This document shows positions 9,359-19,665 of a stretch of 62,410 bases of DNA, one piece after another. The stretch comes from Veronia pacifica (GTDB lineage: Bacteria > Pseudomonadota > Gammaproteobacteria > Enterobacterales > Vibrionaceae), in assembly GCF_001707825.1 (NCBI RefSeq), contig NZ_LYBM01000033.1:1-62410 (forward strand), given 5' to 3'. A program made the translations under genes and the position numbers. Position 1 is the stretch's first letter. Each line of letters starts with the position of its first letter. Under the pieces are notes generated by a model. That model was not told the DNA's origin, did no database searches, and saw only the letters and a program-made list of their open reading frames with translations.

Positions 9359-9778
9359 TTAGCTTTTCTCGCCGACCACACCAGAACAGTTCGAAAGTGA
9401 TATCGGGCGTTCAAAAAGCTTGCGGCCGCGTTGGTCACGAACCAAAAGGGTATAAGTGACGCCATTTTCCATCAAAGACAGTATCTCTGTATCTCTGCAA
9501 TAGCGTTTTGTCATCCCCTGATACAGTTCATCGGGTTGGCGCTTACCTTGTTCACCGCCAAACAGCATTGTCAGCTCAATATTGCTCTCATTGGCTTTGG
9601 CTTTTATCAGCCTGTAACCGTCCATATCTATTGGAACGACTCTTGATAACATATCTGCACGCTGATCAGCAAAGGAGTTAGCCAACTCCTGCTCAGTAGG
9701 CGTAGATGAACAGGCTGATACCAGCAGTGTGATCAGGCCTGTCAAAAGTAGGCGATTTAACCCCAATTTGCGATGCAT
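9359..9778 (-). CDS. Lipoprotein, AspS/GspS-type secretin pilotin candidate
   Basis: A 139-residue lipoprotein: signal peptide with lipobox LVSAC, Cys at about residue 23, so the mature protein is lipid-anchored. Ser-Ser after the Cys suggests outer-membrane sorting. The mature domain of about 115 residues carries two Cys, near YCRD and SNCSG, that could form a disulfide. Size and pattern fit the AspS pilotins of Vibrio type II secretion, which help the secretin GspD reach the outer membrane. This is from recalled family features and was not aligned. The GlyGly-CTERM protein at the left edge is a typical type II cargo class. Confidence 0.6.
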   Translation of the reverse strand: MHRKLGLNRLLLTGLITLLVSACSSTPTEQELANSFADQRADMLSRVVPIDMDGYRLIKAKANESNIELTMLFGGEQGKRQPDELYQGMTKRYCRDTEILSLMENGVTYTLLVRDQRGRKLFERPISLSNCSGVVGEKS

Positions 9779-9812
9779 GTACCTTGTCCTTATCTGTTGT
9801 CTTTTTTATTTC

Positions 9813-10115
9813 TTACGCTGGAAGAACCTTTTTGAAAGGCTTCACAATCACATCCTTGTATACGCCAGCTTCAATGTATGGGTCTTGTTCTGCCCAGCTT
9901 TTTGCAGCGTCTAGGCTGTCAAACTTTGCAATTACAGTAGAGCCTGTGAAACCTGCTTCACCCGGCTCCTCAGAGTCAACAGCTGGATTTGGCCCCGCCA
10001 CCAAGAGTCGTCCTTCTGCTTCCAACGTTTTTAACCGCGCGAGATGCTGCTCACGAACCTGCATTCGCAATGGAAGACTGTTTTCAACATCCTGAGAAAA
10101 AATGACGTACCACAT
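9813..10115 (-). CDS. yciI: YciI-family protein
   Basis: 100-residue cytoplasmic protein of the YciI-like ferredoxin-fold family. It starts MWYVIFSQD and carries a conserved His in the [17 protein letters not shown] helix and the [17 protein letters not shown] end. The biochemical role is not settled in Enterobacteria, though related proteins catalyse dehalogenation or ring chemistry with a His-Asp pair. Gene order yciI-yciA near trp is shared with E. coli. Confidence 0.9.
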   Translation of the reverse strand: MWYVIFSQDVENSLPLRMQVREQHLARLKTLEAEGRLLVAGPNPAVDSEEPGEAGFTGSTVIAKFDSLDAAKSWAEQDPYIEAGVYKDVIVKPFKKVLPA

Positions 10116-10213
10116 CCTAAACCTAACTCCAAAATAATTGATTTCCTTCAGTGTATGCCGAATAAAGTCACAATAAAACCTGCAACGTTAAATCGGTGAC
10201 CGACCTCGACGAA

Positions 10214-10612
10214 TCAGTCTTTACTGACAGGGCGTGGTCGACCATCTGCATTGATCGCGACATAGTTGAATACCGCCTCGCAGACTTTGTAGCGCTCCCC
10301 AATACCATCTGTCGCCACAGGTTTGACCCAGACTTCGAGATCTATGCTCATTGAGGTTCGACCGATATTTGAGCATTCACCATAGCAACACACCACGTCT
10401 CCGACGCCTACCGGCGCTTTAAAAACAATCTCATTCACAGAAACGGTGACCACTTTTCCGCCACAAATTTCCTTGGCGAGAATGGCGCCTGCAAGATCAA
10501 GTTGAGACATGATCCAGCCGCCGAAAATATCTCCATTAGCATTGGTGTCTGCTGGCATCGCGAGTGTTCTTAGTAACAGTTGACCGCGTGGGCAGTGAGA
10601 ATTTTCAGACAT
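10214..10612 (-). CDS. yciA: Acyl-CoA thioesterase YciA
   Basis: Hot-dog-fold thioesterase hydrolysing a broad range of acyl-CoAs in the cytoplasm. The product of 132 residues shows the active-site segment NANGDIFGGWIMSQLDLAG, with the catalytic Asp near residue 24, and the VSVNEIVFKAPV strand. Length equals E. coli YciA. It lies between yciI and yciB on the same strand, but with 80-100-base gaps. Confidence 0.93.
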   Translation of the reverse strand: MSENSHCPRGQLLLRTLAMPADTNANGDIFGGWIMSQLDLAGAILAKEICGGKVVTVSVNEIVFKAPVGVGDVVCCYGECSNIGRTSMSIDLEVWVKPVATDGIGERYKVCEAVFNYVAINADGRPRPVSKD

Positions 10613-10646
10613 AGATTTTTTCCAGTTGTCGACAGTAAGAACGAAG

Positions 10647-10667
10647 ACAGGGGCGAGAAGCCCCTGT
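10647..10667. terminator. Hairpin between yciB and yciA
   Basis: Perfect inverted repeat ACAGGGGC-GAGAA-GCCCCTGT. The T tract after it is poor on the minus strand, so it may weaken rather than stop transcription from yciB into yciA. Confidence 0.5.
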
Positions 10668-10696
10668 TTATAAATATGTTATTAATAACAATAACG

Positions 10697-11236
10697 TCAG
10701 TCAGTTTTTTCTTCTTTTGGCATCTGACGATATATATAAAAACCCGTTGCCAGTGTATAAATCAGCGTGAGCGCCATGAGTCCGAACACTTTGAAGTTAA
10801 CCCATACATCGAGCGGCAGTTTGTAGGCAACGTATATGTTGACGACCGCCAGCACAGCAAAAAAAGCGACCCATGCCGTGTTGATCGTGCGCCATGCTCT
10901 GTCAGGAAGGCTAATTTCTTTGCCCAACATACCTTTAATGAGCGGTTTGCCGATTATTTGAGTGACAATTAAACCTACCGCAAATAGGACGTACACTATG
11001 GTCACTTTCCATTTGATGAAGTTGTCATCATGGAAGAACAAGGTCATTCCACCAAAGGCGGCGACAAGTGCTGCTGTCACCAACTGCATTTTTTCTACTT
11101 TACGGTAAAGGAACCAGGTCACGACAACCTGAACCAGTGTGGCGACAATCAGTGCTCCTGTCGCTGTATAAATGTCGTACATTTTGTACAGCGCAAAGAA
11201 AATGATCAGTGGAATAAAATCGAGAAGTTGCTTCAT
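10697..11236 (-). CDS. yciB: Inner-membrane septation protein YciB (IspZ/IspA)
   Basis: 179-residue inner-membrane protein with five hydrophobic helices, beginning [18 protein letters not shown], a hallmark of the family. It is implicated in cell-envelope synthesis and septation in E. coli and Shigella. Length matches. The family always sits near trp and yciA in Vibrio and enteric genomes, as here. Confidence 0.93.
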   Translation of the reverse strand: MKQLLDFIPLIIFFALYKMYDIYTATGALIVATLVQVVVTWFLYRKVEKMQLVTAALVAAFGGMTLFFHDDNFIKWKVTIVYVLFAVGLIVTQIIGKPLIKGMLGKEISLPDRAWRTINTAWVAFFAVLAVVNIYVAYKLPLDVWVNFKVFGLMALTLIYTLATGFYIYRQMPKEEKTD

Positions 11237-11591
11237 CCAGTTACCTGTAAAGTCCGTTCATTAGTTTATTTTCGATTCACTAGTTTACCGGAAACCAAGT
11301 CGAGATAAAATCCACGGGTTTTACAGACACCGAAAGCAAAAATGAAACATAACATCCACAGGTCTAACTATTGAATTTACTTGTTTGAATTCAGCGAGCT
11401 GGTGTTGCTAATACTCAGTAAAGAAGACTTGCGATAAATATCCATTGAGATTGTCTCTAGGAGGATAACTCGCTTTAGAACATGTATTTAATGATTGGTG
11501 GAGACAAAACGTTACAAAAAAATACGTTTGAACATGTTGAGCTTTTTTTTGGAGTTTAATTGTCGTTTTGCTTCACTTGCCACACCGCGTT
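11237..11591. other. Intergenic region upstream of yciB
   Basis: About 355 bases, AT-rich, with no gene seen. It should carry the yciB promoter on the minus strand. The trp terminator begins at its upper edge. Confidence 0.4.
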
Positions 11592-11625
11592 AAAAAGGGT
11601 CTGCCCCCTTTGAAAGGACAGACCC
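11592..11625 (-). terminator. Terminator of the trp operon
   Basis: GGGTCTG paired with CAGACCC (11597-11603 and 11619-11625) with further pairing of CCTTT and AAAGG inside. On the minus strand the stem is followed by TTTTT. It lies just past the trpA stop. Confidence 0.85.
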
Positions 11626-11659
11626 GTTAAAACCTTTACGGCGTTTACCTGAACTCGGG

Positions 11660-12481
11660 CTACTTAGCCGTTGCTGCTTTCATTGTGCTGACAAACTCGC
11701 CGAGTGCCAAAAGCATTTTCTCATCGTTATCAACGTTATCTTCGATAATTTTGACGACAGCTGAGCCCGATATTGCACCAGCCGCTCCAGCGTGTATTGC
11801 TTCTTTGACCTGATCAGGAGTAGAGATTCCGAAGCCCAGCAGTGGACGAGGCGCATCAAACTCTGCCAATTTTTCGAGTAGGTGGTTAATAGGTTTTCCT
11901 GCTTTTGTTTCTGTGCCAGTAACCCCAGCACGAGAAAGTAGGTAGGTATAACCGCCACCAAGTTCGGAGATGGTTTTCAGCGTTGAATCGTCAGCATTCG
12001 GTGGTGCAATAAAAATAGGATGAACGCCATGTTTCACTGCAGATTCCCGAAATTCCCGTGATTCGTTGGCAGGCACATCTGCGATAAGTACCGAATCCAC
12101 ACCCGCTTCGGCGCATTTTGCATAGAAACTGTCAATACCATTGGCAAAAACCAGATTGGCATACATCAGCAGTCCCATCGGGATATCTGGATGATTTGCA
12201 CGAATCTGTTTCAGGATCCCAAAGCAGTTATCTGGAGTCGTACCCGAATCGAGGGCGCGAATGGCCGCGCCCTGAATGGTAGGGCCATCTGCTAGCGGGT
12301 CCGAAAAAGGGATCCCCAGCTCAAGAGCGTCAGCGCCACTTTCTACCAAAGCCTCAATCACTTTGAGGGATTGTTCCGGATTTGGGTCTCCGATGGTGAC
12401 AAAAGGAACAAATGCACCCTGATTTTTTGCATCTAATTTTTCAAACATCGCTTGGTAGCGATGTGACAGAGTGTCAGCCAT
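11660..12481 (-). CDS. trpA: Tryptophan synthase alpha chain
   Basis: Cleaves indole-3-glycerol phosphate to indole and glyceraldehyde-3-phosphate and passes indole to TrpB through the alpha2beta2 tunnel. 273 residues, TIM barrel. Catalytic Glu lies in [19 protein letters not shown] and Asp in the [10 protein letters not shown] strand; the phosphate-binding GFGIST is near residue 215. Its ATG overlaps the trpB stop (TAATG), ensuring coupled translation of the two subunits. Last gene of the operon. Confidence 0.97.
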   Translation of the reverse strand: MADTLSHRYQAMFEKLDAKNQGAFVPFVTIGDPNPEQSLKVIEALVESGADALELGIPFSDPLADGPTIQGAAIRALDSGTTPDNCFGILKQIRANHPDIPMGLLMYANLVFANGIDSFYAKCAEAGVDSVLIADVPANESREFRESAVKHGVHPIFIAPPNADDSTLKTISELGGGYTYLLSRAGVTGTETKAGKPINHLLEKLAEFDAPRPLLGFGISTPDQVKEAIHAGAAGAISGSAVVKIIEDNVDNDEKMLLALGEFVSTMKAATAK

Positions 12482-13670
12482 TAAAGCGCTCCTTTTTCTT
12501 CAAGAATATCGTACACAGTGAAAATATCCTTATCACCGCGACCAGATAGATTCACCACTAAGAGTTGTTCTTTATCTGGGTTATCTTTAGCCATTTTGAC
12601 GGCATGTGCCAGAGCATGAGCCGATTCTAAGGCAGGAATGATTCCCTCATGTCTGGCCAGCTCTTGAAATGATTCCAGCGCTTCATCATCAGTGACGGCA
12701 ACATATTTTGCTCGCCCAGTCGCATTGAGGTGGGCATGCTGCGGACCGACTGAAGGAAAATCTAAACCCGCTGACACGGAATAAGATTCCTCAACCTGAC
12801 CGTTTGGATCCTGCATCAGCGGCGATTTCATGCCAAAGAAGATACCCAGCTTGCCGTGTTTCAGCGGCGCACCGTGTTGGTCGGTATCGATACCTAACCC
12901 GCGGGTTCAACACCAATTAGCTCAACCTCTTCGTCATCGATAAAATCAGAGAACATACCAATGGCGTTTGAACCGCCACCCACACAGGCGATGATGGAGT
13001 CAGGCAGGCGACCTTCTTTTTCCAGAATCTGTTGCTTAGACTCTTCCCCAATCATTTTCTGAAATTCACGGACGATTGTCGGGAAGGGATGGGGACCTGC
13101 AGCAGTCCCCAACAAATAGTGAGCTTTGTCGTAGCTTGCTGACCAGTCGCGTAATGCTTCGTTACAGGCATCTTTCAGCGTCGATGAACCTGAGTGTACA
13201 GGGATGACTTCAGCACCCATCAGGCGCATCCGGAATACATTGGGGCTTTGACGTTCAACGTCTTTTGCTCCCATGTACACACGGCATTTCAGATCGAGCA
13301 ATGCGCAGGCAAGAGCAGTCGCCACACCGTGCTGCCCAGCACCCGTTTCAGCAATGATCTCGTTCTTACCCATACGTTTGGCAAGCAGTGCCTGACCCAG
13401 TACCTGATTAGTTTTATGTGCACCGCCATGAAGAAGATCTTCACGCTTCAGATACAGCTTAGTTTTGGTTCCTTTGGTCAAGTTTTTGCAAAGAGTCAGC
13501 GCGGTTGGTCGACCAGCATATTCTTGTAATAAGTCGATAAATTCGCGCTGGAACTCGGGATCGCTCTGCGCATCAATGAATGCCTGTTCCAGCTGGTCCA
13601 GTGCTGGTACAAGAATTTGCGGTACATATTGACCACCAAACTCACCAAAATAGGCGTTTAATTTTGTCAT
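12481..13670 (-). CDS. trpB: Tryptophan synthase beta chain, frameshifted
   Basis: PLP enzyme making tryptophan from indole and serine. The N-terminal part, 13670 down to about 12894, carries the PLP lysine motif GGAHKTNQ and the phosphate-binding [10 protein letters not shown]. It then reads into a stop after VEPAG. The C-terminal part, with [13 protein letters not shown] and LSGRGDKD, continues in another frame. Adding one base after GCGGG at about 12895 restores [14 protein letters not shown] and a 396-residue protein, normal for TrpB. Nothing else is degraded, so a sequencing or assembly error is the simplest reading. If real, the strain would be a tryptophan auxotroph. Confidence 0.93.
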
Positions 13671-13678
13671 AACAGTCC

Positions 13679-15045
13679 TTAATAACGTCTGACTGCCGCA
13701 AAAGCCGCGGCCAGTTTTTGATGGTCCTTAACTCCCGGAGCTGATTCAACACCTGAGTTGAAATCGAGCCCCAATGTTCCTAATTGGCTGGCCAGTTCAG
13801 CGTTGTCTGCAGACAAACCGCCAGCAATCATAATAGTGTTCTTGTCTGCTTCAGCGATAAGTTCCCAGTCAAAGACCTTTCCTGTACCGCCGCTTTGCTC
13901 ACCCACTTTGGTATCCAGCAGGTGACGGTCAGCACCAGCAACAGGTTCAGGCAGTGAATCCTCGACGCCCAATGCTTTCCATACCTGGCAGCCCTCCGGT
14001 AAAAGGGCTTTGACGGAATCAATGTAGGCTGCATCTTCGTTGCCATGAAGTTGGACAGCGTGCAGGCACAGCGCTGTCGCGATTTCCGCAACATGATGTG
14101 CGCTGTGGTTCAAAAACACGCCGACGTACTTTAGAGGTGCCTGTGTGATCACCTTTTCAGCCTGCGACGCAGTGATATAACGGGGAGACTTTTCAACAAA
14201 AATCAATCCGCCATATACCGCATTATTGTCATACGCGGCTTTGCATCTTCGGGGCGGGTTAAACCACACACCTTATTTTCACCATAGATGACTTTACGGG
14301 CAGCCATCTCCAAATCTTGTTCTTCCATCAGGGAGCTGCCGATCAAAAAGCCATTAGCATACTGAGCCAGTTCACGAATCTGTTGATGGGTATAGATACC
14401 TGATTCAGAGATCACCACAGTACCCTCAGGGATCTTTGATGCCAATTCTTTTGTCCGGTTGAGATCAATACTCATATCCCGCAGGTTGCGGTTGTTGATA
14501 CCAATAACGCGTGCCTCAAGTGCAATAGCGCGTTCCAACTCTTCTTCGTTGCTCACCTCAGTCAATATGCCCAAATCCAGCTCATGGGCGAGGTCGGCGA
14601 GTTGTTTGTAATCCTGATCATTGAGGACGGACAACATCAGCAATATGGCATCTGCCTGATAGTAACGCGCGAGATAGACCTGATAAGGGTCGACCATAAA
14701 GTCTTTACACAGCACAGGAACAGTTACCTGTCCACGAACCTGTGGTAAGAAGTCAAAATTGCCCTGAAAATACTTTTCATCCGTCAGTACTGAAATAGCT
14801 GAGGCATGATTGCCGTAGACGCCAGCAATATAGTCCAGGTCAAAATCATCGCGGATCAGCCCTTTTGATGGCGAGGCTTTCTTGCATTCAAGAATAAATT
14901 TTGCCGGACGACCTGACAGTGCTTGATAGAAACTTCTGTCACTTGGTACCACTTCACCGATAAAGGATTCAAGTGGCTGGCTGCGTTTTCTTTCTTCAAC
15001 CCATACCCTTTTGTCGGCAACAATTTTTGCTAAAACGGTTTCCAT
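13679..15045 (-). CDS. trpCF: Bifunctional indole-glycerol-phosphate synthase / PRA isomerase, frameshifted
   Basis: Fused enzyme for two consecutive steps of tryptophan synthesis. The TrpC barrel (residues about 1-255; [24 protein letters not shown]) is followed by the TrpF barrel ([32 protein letters not shown]). The frame changes near 14238: after PEDAK one base is missing before [11 protein letters not shown]. With the base restored the product is 455 residues, like E. coli TrpC. The ATG overlaps the trpD stop by one base (TAATG). This is the second single-base loss in the operon, again within otherwise well-conserved sequence. Confidence 0.93.
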
Positions 15046-16046
15046 TATTCACTCCGTGCGGCCAACTGTTGTACCAGTTGGTAAGGCTTACCACTTTTCA
15101 TGACATCCAGTGCTTTCTGAGTATTGGCTTTTAAGTCTTGATGACCAAAAAGACGTAAAAATAGAGCAACATTGATGGCTACCGCACTTTGCTGAGCGTC
15201 CGTAGCCTTACCCTGAAGAATCAGACTGGTTACTTCTCGGTTTTCTTCTGGTGTGCCACCCTTAATCGCCTCAAGTGGATAGGCCTCTACACCAAAGTCT
15301 TCAGGTGTCAGTGTATAGTGCTCGATCTCACCATTTTTGATCTCAGCTACTGTAGTTTCACCGTGAATAGCGACTTCATCAAGACCACTGCCATGAACGA
15401 CAAATGCATGGTCCATGCCCAGCGAGCGCATCGTTTCGGCAATGGGAGCAACGAGTGATTCGTCATACACACCCATTAACTCACGCGGAGGCTTGGACGG
15501 GTTGATGAGAGGTCCCAGCACATTAAAGATGGTCCGGGTTTTCATGGTTTGCCGAACGGGCATCGCGTGGCGGACACCGCTATGGTATTGGGGAGCAAAA
15601 AGGAAACAGACTCCCAAATCATCTAGCGCTGCTCGTGCAGTTTCCGGCGACATTGTTAAATCAATACCGAAAGCTGCCAGTAAATCGGATGATCCTGATT
15701 TGCTGGAAACGCCCCGGTTTCCATGTTTCGACACTTTGGCACCGCAGGCTGCGGCAACAAAAGCGGCAGTGGTCGAAATATTGATGGTATTTGCCCCATC
15801 ACCACCTGTTCCGACAATGTCAGCAAAATCATAGTCTGGTGAGGGAAACGGGTTTGCGTTTTCTGTGAGCGCTGAGGCCGCACCTGCTATTTCCTCGGGG
15901 GTCTCCCCCTTAATCTTGAGCGCTGTCAGTACAGCCGCCAGTAAGATTGGGTCAAGTTCGCCCTTGATGATGGTATCGAACAACTGGTGACTTTCTGACT
16001 TTGTCAGTGATTCCTGTTGATAGAGTTTATTAATTATCTCATCCAT
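15045..16046 (-). CDS. trpD: Anthranilate phosphoribosyltransferase
   Basis: Transfers the phosphoribosyl group from PRPP to anthranilate. 333 residues, intact, a single-domain TrpD not fused to TrpG as it is in E. coli. The PRPP-binding loop [14 protein letters not shown] is near residue 80 and [13 protein letters not shown] near 105. Its stop overlaps the trpCF start; a 32-base gap separates it from trpG. Confidence 0.97.
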   Translation of the reverse strand: MDEIINKLYQQESLTKSESHQLFDTIIKGELDPILLAAVLTALKIKGETPEEIAGAASALTENANPFPSPDYDFADIVGTGGDGANTINISTTAAFVAAACGAKVSKHGNRGVSSKSGSSDLLAAFGIDLTMSPETARAALDDLGVCFLFAPQYHSGVRHAMPVRQTMKTRTIFNVLGPLINPSKPPRELMGVYDESLVAPIAETMRSLGMDHAFVVHGSGLDEVAIHGETTVAEIKNGEIEHYTLTPEDFGVEAYPLEAIKGGTPEENREVTSLILQGKATDAQQSAVAINVALFLRLFGHQDLKANTQKALDVMKSGKPYQLVQQLAARSE

Positions 16047-16078
16047 AGATTCTTCTCCTTACAATCAGCCAGCAGCTG

Positions 16079-16672
16079 TCAGGCGTCTGTCGCCCAGCTA
16101 ATAGTGTTAGTGAGCAGGTCGGCACCAGTAGTTGTCAGAATTGACTCCGGGTGAAACTGGTAACCGACTACTTTATCGTTATCGTTAGCCACAGCCATCA
16201 CCAAACCATTGACGTCTGCAATCACCGCCAGTGAATCTGGCACCTCAGTAGCAACCAGCGAGTGGTAACGTGCAATGGTCAATGTTTGCGGTAGGTCATC
16301 AAAGACGGGATGACTGCCACACTGTAACGCTGAGGCTTTGCCATGCACTATTTCTCCCGCGCCCTCTACTTTACCGCCATACGCTTCTACGATGGCCTGC
16401 TCACCAAGGCAAATCCCAATCATTGGCACTTTACCTTTTAGACGTAGGATTAATTCTGGCATACAGCCTGCGTCGGCAGGGGCGCCCGGTCCGGGAGACA
16501 GCACCACCACCGGATTATCAAGAGCGTTGATGGCCTGCTCAATCTGTTCTGCCTTCAGACTGTTTCGGTAAATAGTGACCGGATAACCCAGAGAGCGAAA
16601 TTGGTCCACAAGGTTATAGGTAAAAGAGTCAAAGTTATCGATCAGAACGATCTCAGTATTATTCTGGCTCAT
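16079..16672 (-). CDS. trpG: Anthranilate synthase glutamine amidotransferase subunit
   Basis: Class I glutamine amidotransferase that supplies ammonia to TrpE. 197 residues. Nucleophile Cys88 lies in GICLGEQA, and the His-Glu pair in QFHPES completes the triad. The residue after Leu-Gly is Glu where E. coli has His (LGHQ); this position is not catalytic. The start overlaps the trpE stop by four bases, fitting a tightly coupled TrpE-TrpG complex. Confidence 0.96.
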   Translation of the reverse strand: MSQNNTEIVLIDNFDSFTYNLVDQFRSLGYPVTIYRNSLKAEQIEQAINALDNPVVVLSPGPGAPADAGCMPELILRLKGKVPMIGICLGEQAIVEAYGGKVEGAGEIVHGKASALQCGSHPVFDDLPQTLTIARYHSLVATEVPDSLAVIADVNGLVMAVANDNDKVVGYQFHPESILTTTGADLLTNTISWATDA

Positions 16673-18252
16673 GCTGGCTCCTTCCGGTGGGCGGCTTGTA
16701 TAGCAGTGATCACTGCTTGTGCTTTACCACGGGTCTCATCAGCTTCAGCCTGGGGCACTGAGTCAAAAACAACACCTGCACCAGCTTGTACTTGCGCTAT
16801 GTCGTTTTCGACGTACGCAGAACGAATGACAATACAGGTGTCCATATCACCATGCCCATTGAGATAGCCTACTGCGCCGCCATAGCTGCCACGTTTTTGT
16901 TTTTCGAAGTCTCTGATGAGTTGCATCGCACGAATCTTAGGTGCGCCCGTCAGTGTTCCCATGTTCATGCAAGCTTGATAGGCGTGCAGAGCATCAAGGT
17001 CGCTTCTCAGCTGACCAACCACTCGTGACACCAAATGCATGACGTGGCTGTAACGGTCAACTTTCAGAAGGTCGGCGACATATCTCGACCCTGGCTCACT
17101 GATCCTGGCAACATCGTTTCGCGCCAAATCTACCAGCATCATATGTTCTGCTTTTTCTTTGGTATCGTTGCGCAGCTCCAGTTCAATCCGGCCATCAAGG
17201 TCAAGGTTGATTGACCCATCGCCGTTTTTCCCCCGGGGACGCGTACCCGCAATGGGATAAATCTCAACTTGGTTGGATTCTTTACTGTATTTCAGAGCGC
17301 TCTCTGGTGAGGCTCCAAAGAGGGTAAACACTTCGTCATGCATGTAGAACATGTAAGGACTTGGGTTACCCTGCTTTAACTTGCGGTAAGCATTAAGCGG
17401 AGACGGGCAGGGCAGGGTAAAGCGTCGGCTCGGCACGACCTGAAAGACGTCTCCTTTCACCACATAATCGCGCATGGTTTCAACTGCTGCACAGAAGTCA
17501 GTATCCGATACCGATACCTGAGGCTCGCATTGCTCCAGTATTACTGCTGCTGGCAATTGAACCGGGTTAAGGCAAGATTCTTTGATCGCCTGCAAACGTC
17601 GGCTAAGATCGAAATAGCTCTCTGCGGTGTCATCACCGCCAAACAATGTGCCCTGAAGTCGCCCTTTCCGGCGTTGGTGGTCAATAACCAACAGAGTCTC
17701 GGCGACGTAGAACACATAGTCAGGACAGTTATTGGTGGCATTTGCAACGGGTAACGGTTCAAACTCCGCGACCAAATCATAGGCAAATAAGCCGCCAATC
17801 ATAATGGCGTCATCAGGGTGGCCTGCCAGTTCGCATGATTCCTGAACCAGTCTTAATGCGTCAAACTGAGAATGCTCCCTCAGGCGTGCATCTTCATCGA
17901 GTGCTGATGTTGTTCGCGGAAAATGCATCTCCAGTGTGTCTGGGGTAAGTGTTGTTTCAATGGAAAGGCGCTGGCTTTCAATGCGGTGCTCGACAGCGGC
18001 TAACAGATTACGGCCATTTCCGGTTTTTGCCTCAAGCTTAACATGACGACCATAGCAGACAATGCGCACGGCGGCATCAATCAACATAAAGCTTTTAATA
18101 TCTTGTTTTGAGTCGATCTCTGCCGATTCCAGTAACAGGCTATTTGGCCGATTCTGACATACGGCACTGTAGAGTTCGGTTGGATCGGCCACATAAGGCA
18201 CGTCCAGACTCAATACTTCCAGTTCACCTGTTTTTACAGCGTGGTTGTTCAC
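16669..18252 (-). CDS. trpE: Anthranilate synthase component I
   Basis: Converts chorismate plus ammonia (from TrpG) to anthranilate, the committed step. 527 residues. The LLLESAE motif at about residues 39-45 is the tryptophan feedback-inhibition site. The catalytic half has [24 protein letters not shown] and the PIxGTxR-type chorismate-binding blocks, ending with [11 protein letters not shown] and GAGVV. Its ATG overlaps the stop of the upstream DAHP synthase gene (ATGA), so the two are translationally coupled. Confidence 0.97.
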   Translation of the reverse strand: MNNHAVKTGELEVLSLDVPYVADPTELYSAVCQNRPNSLLLESAEIDSKQDIKSFMLIDAAVRIVCYGRHVKLEAKTGNGRNLLAAVEHRIESQRLSIETTLTPDTLEMHFPRTTSALDEDARLREHSQFDALRLVQESCELAGHPDDAIMIGGLFAYDLVAEFEPLPVANATNNCPDYVFYVAETLLVIDHQRRKGRLQGTLFGGDDTAESYFDLSRRLQAIKESCLNPVQLPAAVILEQCEPQVSVSDTDFCAAVETMRDYVVKGDVFQVVPSRRFTLPCPSPLNAYRKLKQGNPSPYMFYMHDEVFTLFGASPESALKYSKESNQVEIYPIAGTRPRGKNGDGSINLDLDGRIELELRNDTKEKAEHMMLVDLARNDVARISEPGSRYVADLLKVDRYSHVMHLVSRVVGQLRSDLDALHAYQACMNMGTLTGAPKIRAMQLIRDFEKQKRGSYGGAVGYLNGHGDMDTCIVIRSAYVENDIAQVQAGAGVVFDSVPQAEADETRGKAQAVITAIQAAHRKEPA

Positions 18253-19262
18253 AGCGTTCTCCCTGCTGCCTCTACAAAAGGTTTAAGTTCCTGCATTAAT
18301 TGGGCGAACATTTCTCCGGTAAGCGCCTGATGGCCATCTGATAAAGCCTCGCTTGGCTTCAGATGGCTCTCAACAATGATGCCATCCGCACCGACGGCAG
18401 CTGCCGCACGTGAAAGTGGGATCACCAACTCACGCACACCTGTCCCGTGGCTAGGGTCAACCAGCACGGGCAAGTGACTTTTTTGTTTGATCACAGCGAC
18501 AGCGTTTAAATCCAATGTATTGCGGGTGGCGGTCTCAAACGTTCGAATACCGCGCTCACACAGGATAATGTTCGGGTTGCCAGCATCATAGATGTATTCT
18601 GCAGCCAGCAACAACTCCTCGATAGTGGCTGAAAGTCCACGTTTTAACAAGACTGGTTTGTCTGTTTCGCCGACGGCCTTTAATAATCCGTAGTTTTGCA
18701 TGTTCCGTGCGCCGATTTGCAGGCAATCAACATAGTTGACCATCATGTCGACCTGACTGGTTTCCATCACTTCTGACACTATCGGTAAACCTGTCATCTC
18801 TCTGGCAAGGCTCATCAGCTTCAGGCCTTCTTCTCCCAGTCCCTGAAAGTCATAAGGGCTTGTGCGTGGTTTGAATGCGCCGCCACGAATAGCCATTGCA
18901 CCTTCACGGGCAACCACCTCGGAGACGGATAGCAATTGCTGCTCTGACTCTACTGAGCAAGGCCCTGCAATTACAGCGAAACGATTACCGCCAACAGGCA
19001 CGTCGCCAATACGCACAACGGAGTTATGAGCCTGAACATCGCGGGAAACCATTTTATATTTGGTTAAGATAGGTTTGATCTCGTCGACAGCAGGCAGGCT
19101 CTCAAGATGCAATTTCTGCAATACTCTTTCGTCACCGAGCGCACCGAGTACCGTTCGCTCAACACCGGGCATATACAGCGGTTTTAAACCTGCTTGTTCA
19201 ATTTTTTCAAGAATGTGTTTGGCGTCTTGCTCAGTTGATTTTGCTTTTAATACGATGATCAT
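18249..19262 (-). CDS. aroF: 3-deoxy-7-phosphoheptulonate (DAHP) synthase, type I-beta
   Basis: Condenses phosphoenolpyruvate and erythrose-4-phosphate, the first step of the shikimate pathway. 337 residues: an N-terminal ferredoxin-like regulatory domain ([20 protein letters not shown], to about 75), then a TIM barrel with [23 protein letters not shown] and DPSHGTG. This is the Bacillus/Thermotoga I-beta class, not the AroG/F/H class of E. coli. It is the first structural gene of the trp operon, behind the attenuator and overlapping trpE by four bases. Its N-terminal domain is the usual site of feedback control, here probably by tryptophan (inference). Confidence 0.93.
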   Translation of the reverse strand: MIIVLKAKSTEQDAKHILEKIEQAGLKPLYMPGVERTVLGALGDERVLQKLHLESLPAVDEIKPILTKYKMVSRDVQAHNSVVRIGDVPVGGNRFAVIAGPCSVESEQQLLSVSEVVAREGAMAIRGGAFKPRTSPYDFQGLGEEGLKLMSLAREMTGLPIVSEVMETSQVDMMVNYVDCLQIGARNMQNYGLLKAVGETDKPVLLKRGLSATIEELLLAAEYIYDAGNPNIILCERGIRTFETATRNTLDLNAVAVIKQKSHLPVLVDPSHGTGVRELVIPLSRAAAAVGADGIIVESHLKPSEALSDGHQALTGEMFAQLMQELKPFVEAAGRTL

Positions 19263-19324
19263 TGCTCTTCCCTAAAAATGCTGATGCGCCTTGCATCTTT
19301 CGTCCATGTTATTCTCGACCCAAC

Positions 19325-19350
19325 AAAAAGCCCGCTTTGTTTCGCGGGCT
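19325..19350 (-). terminator. trp attenuator terminator
   Basis: On the minus strand AGCCCGC, a loop, GCGGGCT and TTTTTG follow the leader peptide stop by about 28 bases. This is the terminator arm of a classical trp attenuator, ahead of the DAHP synthase gene. Confidence 0.9.
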
Positions 19351-19378
19351 CCGGTAAATGCTGTATGCGAATAGCGGC

Positions 19379-19447
19379 TTACCGAAGCGGGTAATGCCAC
19401 CATCCGTTAACTTTTTTGTTATCTGTTGTGTTTTGAGTCAGCAGCAT
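19379..19447 (-). CDS. trpL: trp operon leader peptide
   Basis: A 22-residue frame, MLLTQN... to ...HYPLR, with tandem Trp codons at positions 16 and 17 and an AAGGAA ribosome binding site nine bases before the ATG. It lies between the trp promoter and the attenuator hairpin. Ribosome stalling at the two TGG codons when charged tRNA-Trp is scarce would favour the antiterminator and allow read-through into aroF-trpEGDCFBA. It is too short for ordinary gene finders. Confidence 0.93.
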   Translation of the reverse strand: MLLTQNTTDNKKVNGWWHYPLR

Positions 19448-19493
19448 TGCCGGGTTCCTTATCGAGATATTTCAGTACTTGCTAAGCACTTTT

Positions 19494-19511
19494 GTACTAG
19501 TAAACTAGTTC
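19494..19511 (-). promoter_or_regulatory. TrpR operator
   Basis: Minus strand GAACTAGTTTACTAGTAC, which differs from the E. coli trp operator core (GAACTAGTTAACTAGTAC) at one base. It covers the -10 element, so bound TrpR-tryptophan would block RNA polymerase. Confidence 0.93.
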
Positions 19512-19527
19512 AAAGGCGACAAGTCAA
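19499..19527 (-). promoter_or_regulatory. trp promoter
   Basis: -35 TTGACT (19522-19527) and -10 TTTACT (19499-19504) with a 17-base spacer, reading toward trpL. Transcription should begin near 19492, about 45 bases before the leader ATG. Confidence 0.85.
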
Positions 19528-19665
19528 GTGTTCTGGTTAAAGTTGCGATAGATATTTCGCTTTGCAACGAGTTAATTCTGGGCGCTATTTCGATACCAGG
19601 GCAGCATTAAGCACAATCGGTATTGTTGATTATCCGAGCCTGAAAAATATTACTGGATCACCCAA

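Noticed and set aside
12481-15045. trpB and trpCF as real pseudogenes
   Set aside because: One-base losses only; both sides are fully conserved and the rest of the operon and its controls are intact.
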